From: Pyrenopolyporus hunteri
Taxonomy: Eukaryota; Ascomycota; Sordariomycetes; Xylariales; Hypoxylaceae
DNA: 64,000 nucleotides
NCBI GenBank assembly: GCA_902806595.1
Contig: CADCXC010000005.1
Span: 2,170,001 to 2,234,000, forward strand
Direction: 5' to 3'
The position numbers and the translations under genes are program-made. The notes beneath the pieces are model-generated. The model was not told the DNA's origin, did not search any database, and saw only the letters and a program-made list of their open reading frames with translations. Below, in pieces: positions 1 through 12,226 of the stretch (the stretch's first letter is position 1; every line of letters begins with the position of its first letter).

Positions 1-3000
1 AATCGGACATTACGCTCTGCTATTGTCAGGGTTATCCTTCGTAGCTGATAGGTAATTCTCTCTGAGGTCATTTAAAGCGCTGCGCCGTCGGCGCCATCTT
101 GACCAGGATCCAGCACCTAGGCGAGCTTAGCTAACGAGTGTCCCAGATAAATTTGCCCACATTCAGGTATATCAGGGTCCATTCATGGGTCCCTTGTCCA
201 TTCCTTCATCTCGCATCCTTCCTATCTGATCGCCATATTCAGACCCGTTTACTCCCGCTAGCCTCTGTACTGTACAATACAAGTGACGCTGAGGCCATCG
301 TCTGTGCACTCTCGGACAAGCGTTACCCAGCGAGCTAAACTATCCCACCCATCTCGTACCACCTCGCACACACACCAACCGCTTGACAATGTCAAGATCT
401 AGGAGATCAAGCGACTCGGAATAGCGCCAACCCGCCCTATCTATAAATCTAGCGCATATATGCCATTTAATTATAAGCGCCGTAGTAGCTACCCATTTAT
501 TCCAAGTGTACAACGAATCCACCAAGACTCGTTCCTCTTCTGACCATGATCTCTCCTCTTCAGTCGGGCTAGTTGCGCGCTGATCATAAGTGTCGCCCTG
601 ATGGTTACATTCGTCCGCTCTGCTTGCCCGCCTACTTACTTGTTCGTCTCTAGTATCACTTTTTTTCAGGGCGGATTCTTACAGTTGGCAGGCGATCTCT
701 GCTTATCCATAGATTTCCATTACAATAGCTTGTCCCAATGATTGGCTATCACCTTAAGCCTTGCATTAATCTACGCCTATCACTAATGGGGGTTAACCGG
801 CGCACGTCAAATATGGCAAGGCTAGATATCTAAATCCCGAGGACCCCCTCCCGACAAGTATGAGGACTCCCCGAGTCTAGGGAGCAATTATGTCATAGAA
901 CGGCCGACGAGAATACCTACCTTCAACCACTTGGGTTGGGTTTTATCAGTCCCGACCCGAACCGCTCACGGGTGCTAGTTGGTGAGAAATAATGTCATCC
1001 TGCTTTCGAACCAGCCCCGCGGCGTGGTTAACGACCCACTAACCATTTCCACATGGCCCGTCCTCTCTTGATACCATGTACGAACATGATCACCACCAAC
1101 GCGTGGCCGCTTTCTGGCATGTGTTTCAGATAATGCGAATGACACCAGAAACTCACTCGGTGGCGTGTTACCTACCGTCTATGGTTCGGTTAGTCCAAGA
1201 CTAACATAACGCAGCCGGCGACATCTTGATAGAGGGGTCATCCGTCGTCGGCCGAGAAATTAAATTACCTAACCTACCTGATATACAGAAAAAGGAGGGA
1301 CACTAAAACATATCGTCTATCAACTTGTTCTTCGGTGGTAATGATGTTCGACAGCCGGAACCACGAAAGGCCTATATTTGGTAAGGAGCAACCCGTCCCG
1401 CTCTGCCGTTCTATAAAACAAGAGCCTTTATTACAAGACCCGACTAAATCCATATGGAATAAGTCTAATGGATGGGCCTTATGTCGAGCATGAAGTCTGA
1501 TGTGCATCCGTATCCCTCCATCGAGACCCCGAAAGACCCTAGATAATGTACAAAACCTTGATGTCGTGCGCCATACATACCTACCTACCTACATGTATAT
1601 ATGTATGCCCTACAGACATGATGTAGGCGTGATGTACAGTACTTCCCCGGCTCTTACATTTCTCGTGCCTAGCCATCGGACATGTCGTTCGGCAACTGTC
1701 AATTTTTCAAGAGCGTCGCAGTAACTGACACTTACTAGTCACACCGCTTCGAGACATTGCTTGCCTATTTTCTCGAACTTGATTATATCTTTTTTCTTCC
1801 CCTACACCTACCTACATAGTCTCACACCGCCCAAGGTGGTGGTATCGCGCCATACCTCCTAGCGTGTTGGGATGGTTTGTTCCAGCCCCTATGAGTTACA
1901 CACTATCGTAAACTTAGACGTAAAATAATAGCGGATAGCTTCAACGGACGCGATAAAACCGCGTGTTTCCAAGCTCCCAGTCTCGACCTCGGCGCCGTTC
2001 CTCATCACGAGATTCCAACGCATTTAGTTCGCCTAAGCTACGCTAGCTCGACAGAACTAATATATACATAGAACTTTTGAAAAGGCCGAGTCGTTTCTAT
2101 CCAAAGACGGCGTCACTAAATTGGGTGCACTGCAGGAATATCGACTCGGATATGGGCGAAAAAGAAAGTGCGAGAAAGCGGTGGACGACGACGCAATCGG
2201 ACTACCTATCACGAGAAAATATTCGACAACCGTAAAGGAAAAGCAGATGGCGCCGGCCGAGTCTGGACTGTAGTGGCTGGCTGCTCGCTCGCTGGCTGGC
2301 TAATCCTTGAACAGGATCTCTTAATGCCGGAACGTCCAAGACGGTAACATCCCTGAATCACCTAGAGCTGCCGTGTCACCATCCTTATTACAACTGCATC
2401 TGCAGGTCTAAGAAAACTTATCCTCCGCTTATTATCGAGGAGATTTTTTTTCTTACTATCGTCCGTGAAGACGCGACGAGAGGGGGGTGGTGAGGAGGGT
2501 TCTAGATGCTCCGCACACCAATCTCGTTAGTCCCGTGCTGGAGATGCAGTCATAACTCAGCTGTGTCGAATGTGTCGTCGTAAGAAGTCCTGATTGGTGT
2601 AAACCGAGTTGCTGGGTATAAATACAGCAAAAGCATGACGTCTAAGAGTCGATGGTAGTATTGAAATGGACAACGACGGACAAGTACGTATAGGCCATGA
2701 TGCTGGAAAACGACATTCAGCAGCCAACTGCGACGCAAGTAGGGCTGCTACTTATAATAGGGCCGTGTAATTGGGAGATTCATTGATCGATGATGTCTAC
2801 CATCTCGCATTTCAGTGGCATTAATCCATTCTCCTACTGGTGCATGGAAGGAAGATGCAGGTGGTACAATATCTAACCTTAGGGGCATCGACAGAGGTGA
2901 CGGGGGCGACATAGGTGATGAGTATGATGTATATGGGTACCACCTTGGCCTTAGCCTCCAGGTTCTAGGGAACTTTTAGTGCTTCAACAAATCTTTTGGG

Positions 3001-3460
3001 TCTTCCAGGTTCCTTATCATATATTTCTTATCATTTATCAACGGCGCTATCTGCGGTTGTGCTGCAATGCGATACCGCACAGACCAACAGACGGAAGCCG
3101 CTAGCGTTATGCACCCTTACGTCGTTGAACCACGCCATACACCAAAATAGAAATCTAACTAAAACTGGGGATCACTCGAAGAAGTGAAGATCTCTCTCTC
3201 TTCAAATTCCCCCTCCCCCTCGTTACCCTCGTTTACCTTTCCCTTCCTGCCCCCTCCCCCCACTTTGGCCTCTACCCACTCACGAGAGAGAACACGGGGG
3301 TTAGGAAGAAGGAGAGGAAGAAGGAAGAAAGAAAGAAAGAATAAGAGGAACAGGAAGAAATGCCATCATCTGACCAGTAGCGAGAGACACCGATCAATTC
3401 GTCTAACCCCCAACCCACATCCGACCCCGTATTGGTACTTTGACGGCCAAACGGATGACC

Positions 3461-3534
3461 TACCTGACCTGCCTGGCCTAACCTACCTGGCCTGAACCGG
3501 CTTGAACTGGCCTGACTGGCCTGACTGGCCTGCC
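3461..3534 (+). repeat. Imperfect CTGGCCTGA tandem repeat
   Basis: The stretch repeats variants of CTGGCCTGA or CTTGAACTGGC about eight times, with near-perfect copies at 3508-3534. Several overlapping frames cross it on both strands, giving Trp-Pro-Asp or Gln-Ala-Ser peptides. That is typical of a non-coding minisatellite rather than of a protein. Confidence 0.7.
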
Positions 3535-5374
3535 TTACCTCGCAGCCTGGCGCTTGAACAGTCCAGAGATTGTCGTATCTCGCTGTTCCCGTTCTTCTTG
3601 CACAACCATACGCCAATTCGACGCTCACCGCCTCGCCGTCCGCTCGGCCCAGAAGAAATTTTTCCCCCGCGCTTGCACCTTGCAGCATCCCCATGCTCTT
3701 GGTAGTTGCTCACTGCATCTCAGCCACTCTAGGCGCCCTCCTTGCGCAGCGAGACGGGATCGAATACCTTCCCGTGAAAACTCGATGATAACAAAGTGAG
3801 CCACACCCGGGGGTGTCGATCCGTCTTTTTTTTTTTGTTTATTCTTCGCCGTCCTATTGCAGGTATAATTGCAGGTATAACATAGACGTCCCATCTTGCG
3901 GTGAAGACATCACAATCTCTCTAGCTGCTCGCTCATTGGTGCTAGTGAGTCTACGTTGTATTGCAGAGCAGGTCGCTTCAGAGAATATCACCGTACCTAC
4001 CACCCCCGGTATCCCTGTCATACCGATAGGCGATAGTCGGTCCAATCCCTTCTTACATATCGGCTAATGAGGCAAGCCGCGAAAGCCATGACAAGTGAGG
4101 GGCAACAAGGGTTAGACTTGGATCTTCACTTCGATCGCGTGGGGAATCTTCTAACCACTCACGGACGAGCACTACATGCACGGCTGACTGCAGTTCGGGT
4201 TCCTATCGCAGCCTCGACTACACCTCATCCTCGAATCGACAGCGACACCGGAAATCTGTCGTGTTATGAAACACCTAGCTTCGCGGTTCACTAGTCGTTA
4301 TACAGCATATGATGATTCCTGCTCAATTCAACAATTTTACCATGTGCCAAGGATTCTAGACAAATATGCCCCGTACCATCTCGTTCGATTCCACTTTACC
4401 CCAACAGTCCGGTGTTGGGCATGACTCTTCACCATTTAATAACGCATACGTGCCTAGGTCGAAAATGTCAAGATGCCAAATTATCAGTTGGAGATTACGC
4501 CTAGGTATCTCTGAGCTCCATATGCTAGAGTCCGGCGACAGTCTGTAAGGATAAGTATCCTTACGCTTATTGCTTTGAAGCCACACATGTACCCCAGTCG
4601 AACTTTTAATCTGACACAAATTGACAGTGGCTCGCCGCAGCGTGGCGTTAGTGAATATTGAGGACCCTTGGACAACTCGCAACAAGCCGCTGTCACCAAG
4701 CCACCAAGCCGGGAACCTGCACTAAGACCCCCAAAATCCTCCCCGAGACTAACTGGCCGGTCTGCCGTACGCAGCAGCCACGTAAGGAACGGGGTGGCGG
4801 CCGACGGCATCTATGGCTTGTCAAGCTATAGGGGACGCTCCAGCCGGGTTTTCCTGGATATCTCGGCTTCCTGTGATCTCGCGTTATACTACATAGCCCA
4901 GACGGACTACAGCACGATGCTGTCGCGTGATCTCGGTGTAATTTTGAGCCAACCGGGGTTGTATGGGGGTATATCGGCGATCTCCTAACTAAATTTTGCT
5001 GCGTATAAAATTGGGTATCACGAAACTTCCTGGATATATCCGTGTCGAGGGTCCCGTTGACGTTTTGGTATCACAGGCGCCTACGCACAGAGAACGTCAA
5101 GATGACAACGTCGCGGGTATTATGTGTTACCTACCCTTTAAGGCCAGCAGTTATCAGGCAATTCGAGTCTAGAGGTGGTATGTGTCGGCTCCACACACAC
5201 GTGTGTTCTTCAAGGTTGTTCTCACTTCGACGTCGGCGTCCTCACCGTCGGGTAGCCAGGTAAGTACTAAGGTAAGTGGTGCTCACCGGAGTTAGGAAAG
5301 TCGATGGAGTGGATTTTCATCTGCTCCACTGTGTTCGTTAGAAAGGACTATAGGTATCTAATGCACGCGTTTTG

Positions 5375-5444
5375 TGCGACGACGGGAATCCAACCCGTAA
5401 TCTGATACCGAGTGAGGCTCGTTTGCCGTCACTACCGGACGCCA
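5375..5444 (-). pseudogene. tRNA-like remnant, possibly tRNA-Arg derived
   Basis: On the minus strand a T-arm-like hairpin is visible: the 5-bp stem ACGGG/CCCGT around the 7-nt loop TTGGATT. The usual C of the loop (TTC) is replaced by G. Upstream sequence resembles fungal tRNA-Arg in places (GGCGTCCG near the 5' end). The 5' and 3' ends do not form a convincing acceptor stem, and the anticodon arm is unclear. I read this as a decayed tRNA copy or a chance resemblance, with low confidence. Confidence 0.22.
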
Positions 5445-7264
5445 CGAGTTTGGTCAATCCTTCTTGATTTTGTGTCACCACGAGCCGTCCAGTATTGAGC
5501 ACGTAGGCAGACGCCAAGCTCGCTTAAAACTGAGTTAACCAGGAAATCATTACATGTACGCCACATCCTCCGCGGATCAGCAATAGACGCCACTAGCAAG
5601 ATGATGAAAACTTACCTAGGTACCCTTGTTGTGGTGAGATCGTAACGGAGCGCTGATCCAGTTCCAGTCCGGAATACTTAAGCAATATTAGCTCCGAGGT
5701 TACCCCTACATCAGTACCTACCTAGGTCGCACCTCCGAGTTATTGACAAGATCCGAGGAGAGAGTTAATGAACTTAGTCCCAGACTAGGATATCCGCGAG
5801 AAATACATCCGTATCCAGCATGGCGGATCCGCCGCCGTGGCGTCTGTCTCGGTTTATGGTTATCGAGGTAGTTTCTACAGAGCAAATCTAGGCGTTTGTT
5901 TGGTCTCAACTTGCCCTTGTTTGCTCTGCGGACGGGAAATATGTTTGCTACCGTGCCTATCTACCTCGGCGCTTATCCCTTCGCAGCGGTATCCCGGCTT
6001 CGATGAGGCTTATCTCGAACATGTCTCGGCAGTGACCGTTTTCTCGAGGGTTATCTATCCGCCTTGTATAACATCTATTATCGATAGTGATGAAATATAC
6101 ATATTTACGCCGGAATGTGTGAGATTATGTAAAGGGGTGAAGTGATTACGTGGCCGGCGACATGTTAAATGACGGGAGTGGGGATCGTTCTGGGTGGCGT
6201 ATGTCTTGCTTAATATCTATATGATAACTACCTACCTACACCTAGGTACCTAATACGAGAAGAGAGACAAAAGGGGTATATGTATCGAGGAAGACCTAAG
6301 TGAGACCTTTTACTATATATAGGTTCATGTAAGGCCATTTGGCGGCGATGGCTCTTCGCGAAGATACAGTGGACTACTTGAGCAAGCAAATGGGGAACAA
6401 ATTGGTTTCACTGTTACAAAAATTTATGCCTAGTTCTCCCAGCTTGAGTCCACACGCAGAGTACCCTCTCGGAACGAGTTCCCGTCGAACTGAACTTTGT
6501 GTCGTTATCCTTGGACGGTTAAGTCGTACTGGTAGTTGCTTAAGAGACGGCTTAGGTAGCTGGGGAGAACAGAGCATTAGTTTATATTCATCGGAAGACA
6601 AGGGAAATGACCTTGGCGAGGGTTAGCGATAGATAAACCCCCTTTATAGGTATTACCCCTATTCTCCCATTCACCTTCCCGGCTACTTTTTCAATACTTA
6701 ATCCGGCTATTATACCTAATATTCTCTATGAGCGGGCCGTCAATATTAGAGTGCTGAAGGAATGTGATTGACGGAGATATCTTCAATACGAGGTCCTCCT
6801 CGGTAACTAACTCCGGGGTGCTAGCAGGGCGAAGAGATAGAGGCTAGGGGAGATTGCGGATCTTTCGTTAGTATGTAGAGCGCCTCGCGGCTGTATGAAC
6901 AAATATATACATTTAACAAACCCCTTTCCTTTCCACATCTGTAGCCCCTATTGGTAGGATCTACCGATTCGAGACCCCCTGGTTTTGGCCCTAGAATCGT
7001 CGGGTATATCTTCCCCCCTATTTATAACTACCTCGGAAAGGCCCGAAAAGCATATGCTTTAAGCTTCGGCGTTGAAGTCTAGTGGACCCTTAAGCGATCC
7101 TTTTCGACCCATCAAAGACATGTTCCCTGAAGAGCGCATGGCCTGGGGGGATGGGACATCTACTCCCCATGAAGTCCTCTAGAATGTAGTAATACACCTA
7201 ACCCTCAAGATCTCACTCCCAACTATACAGCACCGTACTCCACAGCTAGATACCTAGACAGCCA

Positions 7265-8248
7265 CTACCTCACCCTAGGCGTAGCCGGGCTCATCTGCTC
7301 AATCCTCACCAACCTATCCAGCGCCCGCCCGTCCTCCAGGGCATACGCGGCCGTGACGTCGAGCTTGTACTTCTGCCCGTTGACCGTCACGGGCGCGAAC
7401 CCCTCGCCCGTGATGCCGCGGCGGAAGCTCGCGAACAGGCCGGCGAACGCCTTCCGCGCGTGCCGGAACGGCGCCGTCATCAGGTGGTCCATCTCGTACT
7501 CGCGCTCGCGCTTCCGCGCCGCCTCCTCCCGCCGCCTCTGCGCCATCTTCTCGTAGTCCGACGGCGCCGGCCGCCGCGTGTACATGGGCACCCGCAGCAC
7601 CACGTCCCGCGGGTCGGCGCGGATGCGCCGCAGCGGCAGGCCTGGGAGCGGTATGCTGCTGCGCGCCTCGATCTCCAGGCGCACCGGCAGGGAGGCCGGC
7701 GCGGGCGCGGGCGCGGGCGCGCCGACGGGCCGGTTGGGGAGCACCTTGATGCAGCGGATGGAGTTGGCGGGCATCAGCGCGAAGCGCGTGCCGAAGGCGG
7801 CGAGGAGCACGCCCATCGTGCCGAAGGCGACGGGGACGATCCAGTGGATGCCTTCCGGCGCGTTGTACACGTTCACGTAGATGTTGATGCCGGCGGCCGC
7901 CACGAAGAACAGCCCGGCCGTGTAGCTCGAGAATAGGAAGACCCCCTGGGGCCCGGCCTCGTACAGCGTCGTCGGGACGGTTTTGTCCGCGAGCTTCTGC
8001 GCGAAGCTGAGATTAGGCGCCGGCACAATCTTTGCCGGGGATAGAGGCGAAGATTGTGTGATGGTCGTGGGCTTTGTCTTTGGGGGAACGGCTTTAACGC
8101 CGGTTGATGCGAACCGCCGACCACATATTTGGGCGGTAGCTGGCCGGACCCGGAGCTCGATTCTAGCCGTCCGGCTGCATGGTCTGATGATCTGAGCGAG
8201 GTTGTAGTAGCGGGTACAACCCCGGCATGCTAATATCGGCGTCGTCAT
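7265..8248 (-). CDS. Mitochondrial two-TM inner-membrane protein, TMEM223/Mrx15-like
   Basis: A single exon encodes 327 residues. The N-terminus is basic and hydroxylated (about 1-50, with RRFAS near 45-49), as in a mitochondrial presequence. Two hydrophobic segments follow at about 102-124 and 134-155, separated by a short loop, then a soluble basic C-terminal half. That half has an Ala-Pro run (about 178-186) and an Arg/Glu-rich helix (about 225-250). This layout matches the TMEM223 family; the yeast member Mrx15 helps tether mitochondrial ribosomes to the inner membrane. The family link rests on topology and general resemblance, so the function is inferred. The gene is divergent from the mitochondrial PDX1 gene, with 485 bp between start codons. 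It is GC-rich in third positions. Alternatives are a TMEM70-type assembly factor or an unrelated fungal membrane protein. Confidence 0.75.
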   Translation of the reverse strand: MTTPILACRGCTRYYNLAQIIRPCSRTARIELRVRPATAQICGRRFASTGVKAVPPKTKPTTITQSSPLSPAKIVPAPNLSFAQKLADKTVPTTLYEAGPQGVFLFSSYTAGLFFVAAAGINIYVNVYNAPEGIHWIVPVAFGTMGVLLAAFGTRFALMPANSIRCIKVLPNRPVGAPAPAPAPASLPVRLEIEARSSIPLPGLPLRRIRADPRDVVLRVPMYTRRPAPSDYEKMAQRRREEAARKREREYEMDHLMTAPFRHARKAFAGLFASFRRGITGEGFAPVTVNGQKYKLDVTAAYALEDGRALDRLVRIEQMSPATPRVR

Positions 8249-8733
8249 TTCAGGGTTATGAGGGTGAATATATACTTGACATGACTGCCAGAAAAGAGGG
8301 ATGGGATCTTGATCTTATAACCGCTAGGCTGGGGACATGTGCGGTACCTAGGTAATTTATAGATATGAACGATAGGAGCTTCAGTAGAGCTTCGAATCCG
8401 AATTTCTTCAATTGTCCCTTATCGATAAATGAAGTACTTAGGTACTTATCGAGTTATCTCCGAAAGCTTAACTGCCCACCACACGGGAAGCCGATTGAAC
8501 CTAGAACCCTGCAGATCGGGCCGCCAGGATAGGAAGCGGTAAAACTTTATAGCGATCCTTACATTTCCGATAGCGCCTGGGCTTATTCGGTTGAGCCCGG
8601 AGAATCCCCAACAAGCTCAACCGCAGCGCTTATCATAAAGCTCCGAACCAGGATATTTCACTTTTACATACAAGGAAAGAGGAAAAAAAAAAAAGCTCAA
8701 TTGAGCTTCACCTTTTTCCTCAAGAAGCCGACC
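8249..8733. promoter_or_regulatory. Shared divergent promoter of the Mrx15-like gene and PDX1
   Basis: These 485 bp lie between two head-to-head start codons, both for mitochondrial proteins, so co-regulation is possible. The PDX1-proximal side has an A-rich run (8683-8694) followed by the perfect 16-bp palindrome AAGCTCAATTGAGCTT at 8693-8708, just 25 nt before the PDX1 ATG. I see no confident TATA or CCAAT box. Confidence 0.5.
8693..8708. promoter_or_regulatory. Perfect 16-bp palindrome before PDX1
   Basis: AAGCTCAATTGAGCTT is a perfect inverted repeat ending 25 nt before the PDX1 start codon, probably inside the 5' leader. It could be a dimeric transcription-factor site or form a small RNA hairpin. 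No role is shown by the sequence. Confidence 0.4.
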
Positions 8734-10069
8734 ATGGCATCTTTCGCGACAGCAACCCGACTATCAGCACGGCTGGTGAGCCGCCGGGTCGCCCAAGATG
8801 TCGCGAGTCGAGGTATTTTGGTTAATTGGAAGCTCTATCGTGGGCCTTACTAACGCCTATTCCCCAGGCTTTCGCACGTCCGCCGCCTCGCTCGCGGCCC
8901 AGAACTTCACCATGCCCGCCCTATCCCCCACCATGACGGAGGGCAACATCGCAAGCTGGAAGATCAAGGAAGGTGATTCGTTTTCGGCCGGCGATGTAAT
9001 ACTCGAAATCGAAACGGACAAGGCGACCATGGACGTCGAGGCGCAAGACGACGGAGTACTCGTAAAAATTACGCAAGGCGACGGAAGCAAAAACGTGCAG
9101 GTTGGCTCTCGAATCGGTGTTATTGCAGAACCCGGCGACGACATTAGCCAACTAGAGCTCCCCGCCGAAAATCAGCCCGCGCAGGGGGGAGCCAAGAAGG
9201 AGGAGCCGGCACAGCAACAGAAGCCGCAGAGCGCCGCGCCGGAGAAGAAGGCTAGCGGACCCAAGAGGACGGGAGAGAAGGCCCCTCCGCAGAAATACCC
9301 CCTATACCCGTCAGTCGAGCATCTAGTGAAGGAGCACAAGCTGGACGAGTCGGCTATTAGCGAGATAACACCTACCGGCCCCGGCGGACGTTTACTCAAG
9401 GGCGATGTCCTCGCATATCTCGGCAGCGTATCTTCTGGTAGGCCCGAGGAGATTAAGGCACGGTTCGAACACAATTCACATCTCGACCTCTCCAATATCA
9501 AGATCGCCGCTCCCAAAGCAGCACCGAAGAAAGCAGAGAAGGCTACCGCGCCAGAAGTGCCCGTCCCCGAAGACTTAACAGTATCGCTACCCATATCGCT
9601 GGCAACAGTCATCGAGGTGCAGAAGAAGATCGAGAATACGTTGGACACATTCATACCATTGTCCACCTTCCTCGCGCGGGCCGCAGACGTAGCCAACGAC
9701 GAGCTCCCCCTGCCCGCAAACTACCAGCCCACCGCCGACGAGCTATTCAACCAAGTCCTCGGCCTAGACAAGACCGGCCCCAAGAGTTCTCGCGGCCATT
9801 ACCTCCCGCAAGTCTCCGCGGTGCCCTCGCCGTCCTTCACCGGCGTCGCGCCGAAGCCCAAGAAACCGGTCGATATCATCGACTTCCTAGCGGGATCGGC
9901 GAGGAGGCCCGCGCCGAAACCACAAAAGACCGGTGCGCAACCCGGGGTTTCCACGGGTTCGAATATATTCAGCCTTACCGTCCCCAAGACTGAGGAGAAG
10001 AGGGCTAAGGCGTTCCTCCAGAGAGTCAAGACGGTGCTGGAAGTTGAGCCGGGGAGGCTGGTATTATGA
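8734..10069 (+). CDS. PDX1: Pyruvate dehydrogenase complex protein X (E3-binding protein)
   Basis: Join 8734..8812 and 8868..10069; 426 residues. The 55-nt intron (GTATTT..CAG, branch TTACTAAC) splits codon 27 in phase 1. Residues 1 to about 30 look like a mitochondrial presequence. A lipoyl domain spans about 38-118, with the lipoylated lysine at K78 in ETDKAT. After an Ala/Pro/Lys linker, a peripheral-subunit-binding domain (about 172-211, with TPTGPGGRLLKGDV) should bind dihydrolipoamide dehydrogenase. The rest lacks the acetyltransferase core and its His motif, which distinguishes protein X from E2. The C-terminal half instead has a short conserved fungal segment ending in LEVEPGRLVL. The product sits in the matrix and anchors E3 to the E2 core. 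A frame opening at 8798 is a false start that reads through the intron. Confidence 0.95.
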
Positions 10070-12226
10070 AAAAAAAGGGGGGAAGGGGAAGAGGGGGTGG
10101 GGGAGACACTAATTGTAACTATAAAGCCTATGATGTTTACGTGGAAGCATTGATAGATTATATTATTAGCAATTGCTCATCTACGGTATCTTGTCAAGGT
10201 CTGATATGAGAATTTTTGAATTTTTTGCTAAGAATATTACCTAACCTATGCTATTTCGCCCTTACTACCCACTATACACATCGGACTGCTGAGCCCCTAC
10301 TTCAGTGGGCTTATAACCTATAATCAGATATTAGGCTTTGTCTAAGCTCGGAATTGGCTGGATATAAGGGGCCACGAAATTTCCCTATAAGAGCTCTGAG
10401 GTCTCCCCTTTTCACCCGGACGCCACGGTGCGGTGATATAGATTTCACTTATACATATAGCTACTTACCTATATAAAGGACGCTGCAATTCCATAAAGAG
10501 GCGGTGTCTAGGGAGGGCTTGGTACCAGTTATTATGGGATATACATACCAGTAATCATCATACTCGCGACGTCAATTTACATGCTACATACCTAAGCTGT
10601 CACAACCCTGTAGCGTGCCACTGAAAACCATGTAAGCTATGACACATGGATACAATGTACCCGGGTGCCACACGCGGGCTACAAAGGACGATTACCTAGG
10701 TAGGTAGTTATGTACACGGCGCATTACTGGTGATTTTCCGGGGGCAATTTCCCGGTTACAGCTACGCGTATGTGTGTAGCAGGGTGGCACCTCACCAGTA
10801 TGTAGACGTGCGTTGATCGGATCGGCCTAACCTCCTTGGTCTGGAAGACAAGTGGGAAAAAGGGGCACAGGTAATCGGGTTTAAGAATCTTGTTAATGAT
10901 GGTGATTAGGTGGTTGTTTAACCATATCAAGATCATGTCCTCCTTACAGCCAAGGGGTTCTGTCTTCAGTACCTACCTACCTACCCGTTTATTGTTCGGC
11001 TTGTATATATGCTTTGCCGTCGAATACCTCGCATGCTATAGAGAATAAGCGGCCGACTTTCTCACTCTTGGGCGGGGAGGTAGTCTGGTTGAGTAAACCC
11101 GCTCGCCGCAGTCGATTCATTCCAGCGGCATCTGAGACATAGAAAAGCCTTACCGTAAGTCGAGCGTTTTTATAGGGAGGAAATATAAATTGATTCTTCG
11201 ATTTTAATCAGGGAACTAGGTACCTAATATATAAGACCACAAGTATATTAGGCGTGCCGGTTTTCGCTCTGTATTATATATAGGTACCTACCTACTTAGG
11301 TGCCGAGGTCGGTACATACATACATAACCCAAGAGGACTTAGAATAGACATCTAGAACGGCCTACATACCCGCTGCTCTCCATCCTCAAGACTCTCCACG
11401 CCGCGAATCCCCAGAAGCCTCCGACTCCCTCGACAGGCTTCACATTCCATAAGAACCAGGCCGTCCTCCCCACGGCGATCCGTAGTCTGCGGGGCCGTGG
11501 ATATCAATGGACCAATCTATCTACCTACCTTATATACCTAGGTACCTAGGTAGGTAAGTAGGTAAATTAGCAGGGCGCTCAAACAGCGGGGTCTAATACC
11601 CGCGGCCAAAGTACCGTAGCCGCAACCTTAAACGCCCGAACTGTAAAACGGGCCGGCGGCGGGAGCGGTCGGACTGCCGCAGATGAGCTGTCGATGGGAC
11701 TGGCAGGTGCTCGGACCGGGCGACCCGGCGCGGTAGATGGAGCTATGTTGAGTTAGGTCTAAGTCTAAACGGACATCCGGATCTTATAGACATCGGACAT
11801 AGATAATATTCGGGAGCGACGCACGTTTTCTCATTTGATATGGCTAGTGTCTTCCCGGGCGGAGCTTAATCCTAGGTACGTTGTGGATATTCTCGTTTAT
11901 GCGGGGGTATGGTTTTTTTAGGTAATCCATATGGAGCTATGAGTTGTGCTGTGAGATTGAGGATGTCCTAATAGTGAGAGTGAGATTGTCTATCGAGCTT
12001 GGCTGAGTGGTAGTCTTTGGGAGGTTCGGGATGTTATTTGTTTCCACGATCTGAGCCTTAAATCTATATCGTGTAAACGTAAAAACTGATGTGTATTATG
12101 CTGCTGACCACTTACTTACTTATTAGAGCTCTTTATTTTCAAGAAATGAATGAATGTTACAGTATAAAGACAGTCTTAAAGCTCTCCTCCGATGTTTTTG
12201 AAACCCCCCAGTCCGAATACCGCCTA
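10070..12226. other. Gene-free interval between PDX1 and the GH16 gene
   Basis: This is the region between the 3' ends of two convergent genes. No supported coding frame is present. It holds CCTA/TAGG runs (10971-10985, 11516-11565) and AT-rich spacer. The longest frame, about 70 codons near 10.8 kb, has no recognisable content. Confidence 0.6.
11516..11565. repeat. CCTA/TAGG run with TAGGTACCTAGG palindromes
   Basis: CTAC and TAGG tetranucleotides meet head to head around CCTAGGTACCTAGG, so the array is partly self-complementary. It is a clear example of the tetranucleotide type scattered through the gaps between genes in this window. Confidence 0.8.

Larger units (their letters stand above)
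1..7264. other. Gene-free interval (left edge)
   Basis: No open reading frame here is long enough, or looks enough like a known family, to be called a gene. The short frames on both strands have no recognisable domain and no consistent splice structure. The stretch holds scattered CCTA/TAGG runs (for example near 1580, 5710 and 6230), a GGCCTGACT-type tandem repeat at 3461-3534, a purine-rich tract near 3300-3360 and a tRNA-like remnant near 5.4 kb. It may contain decayed mobile DNA, but I see no terminal repeats or transposase motifs to support that. Confidence 0.6.

Noticed and set aside
1..7264. Decayed retrotransposon
   Set aside because: No long terminal repeats, primer-binding site or polymerase motifs could be seen in any frame.
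7460..7936. 158-codon Arg/His/Val-rich plus-strand frame
   Set aside because: It is the antisense shadow of the GC-rich TMEM223/Mrx15-like gene.
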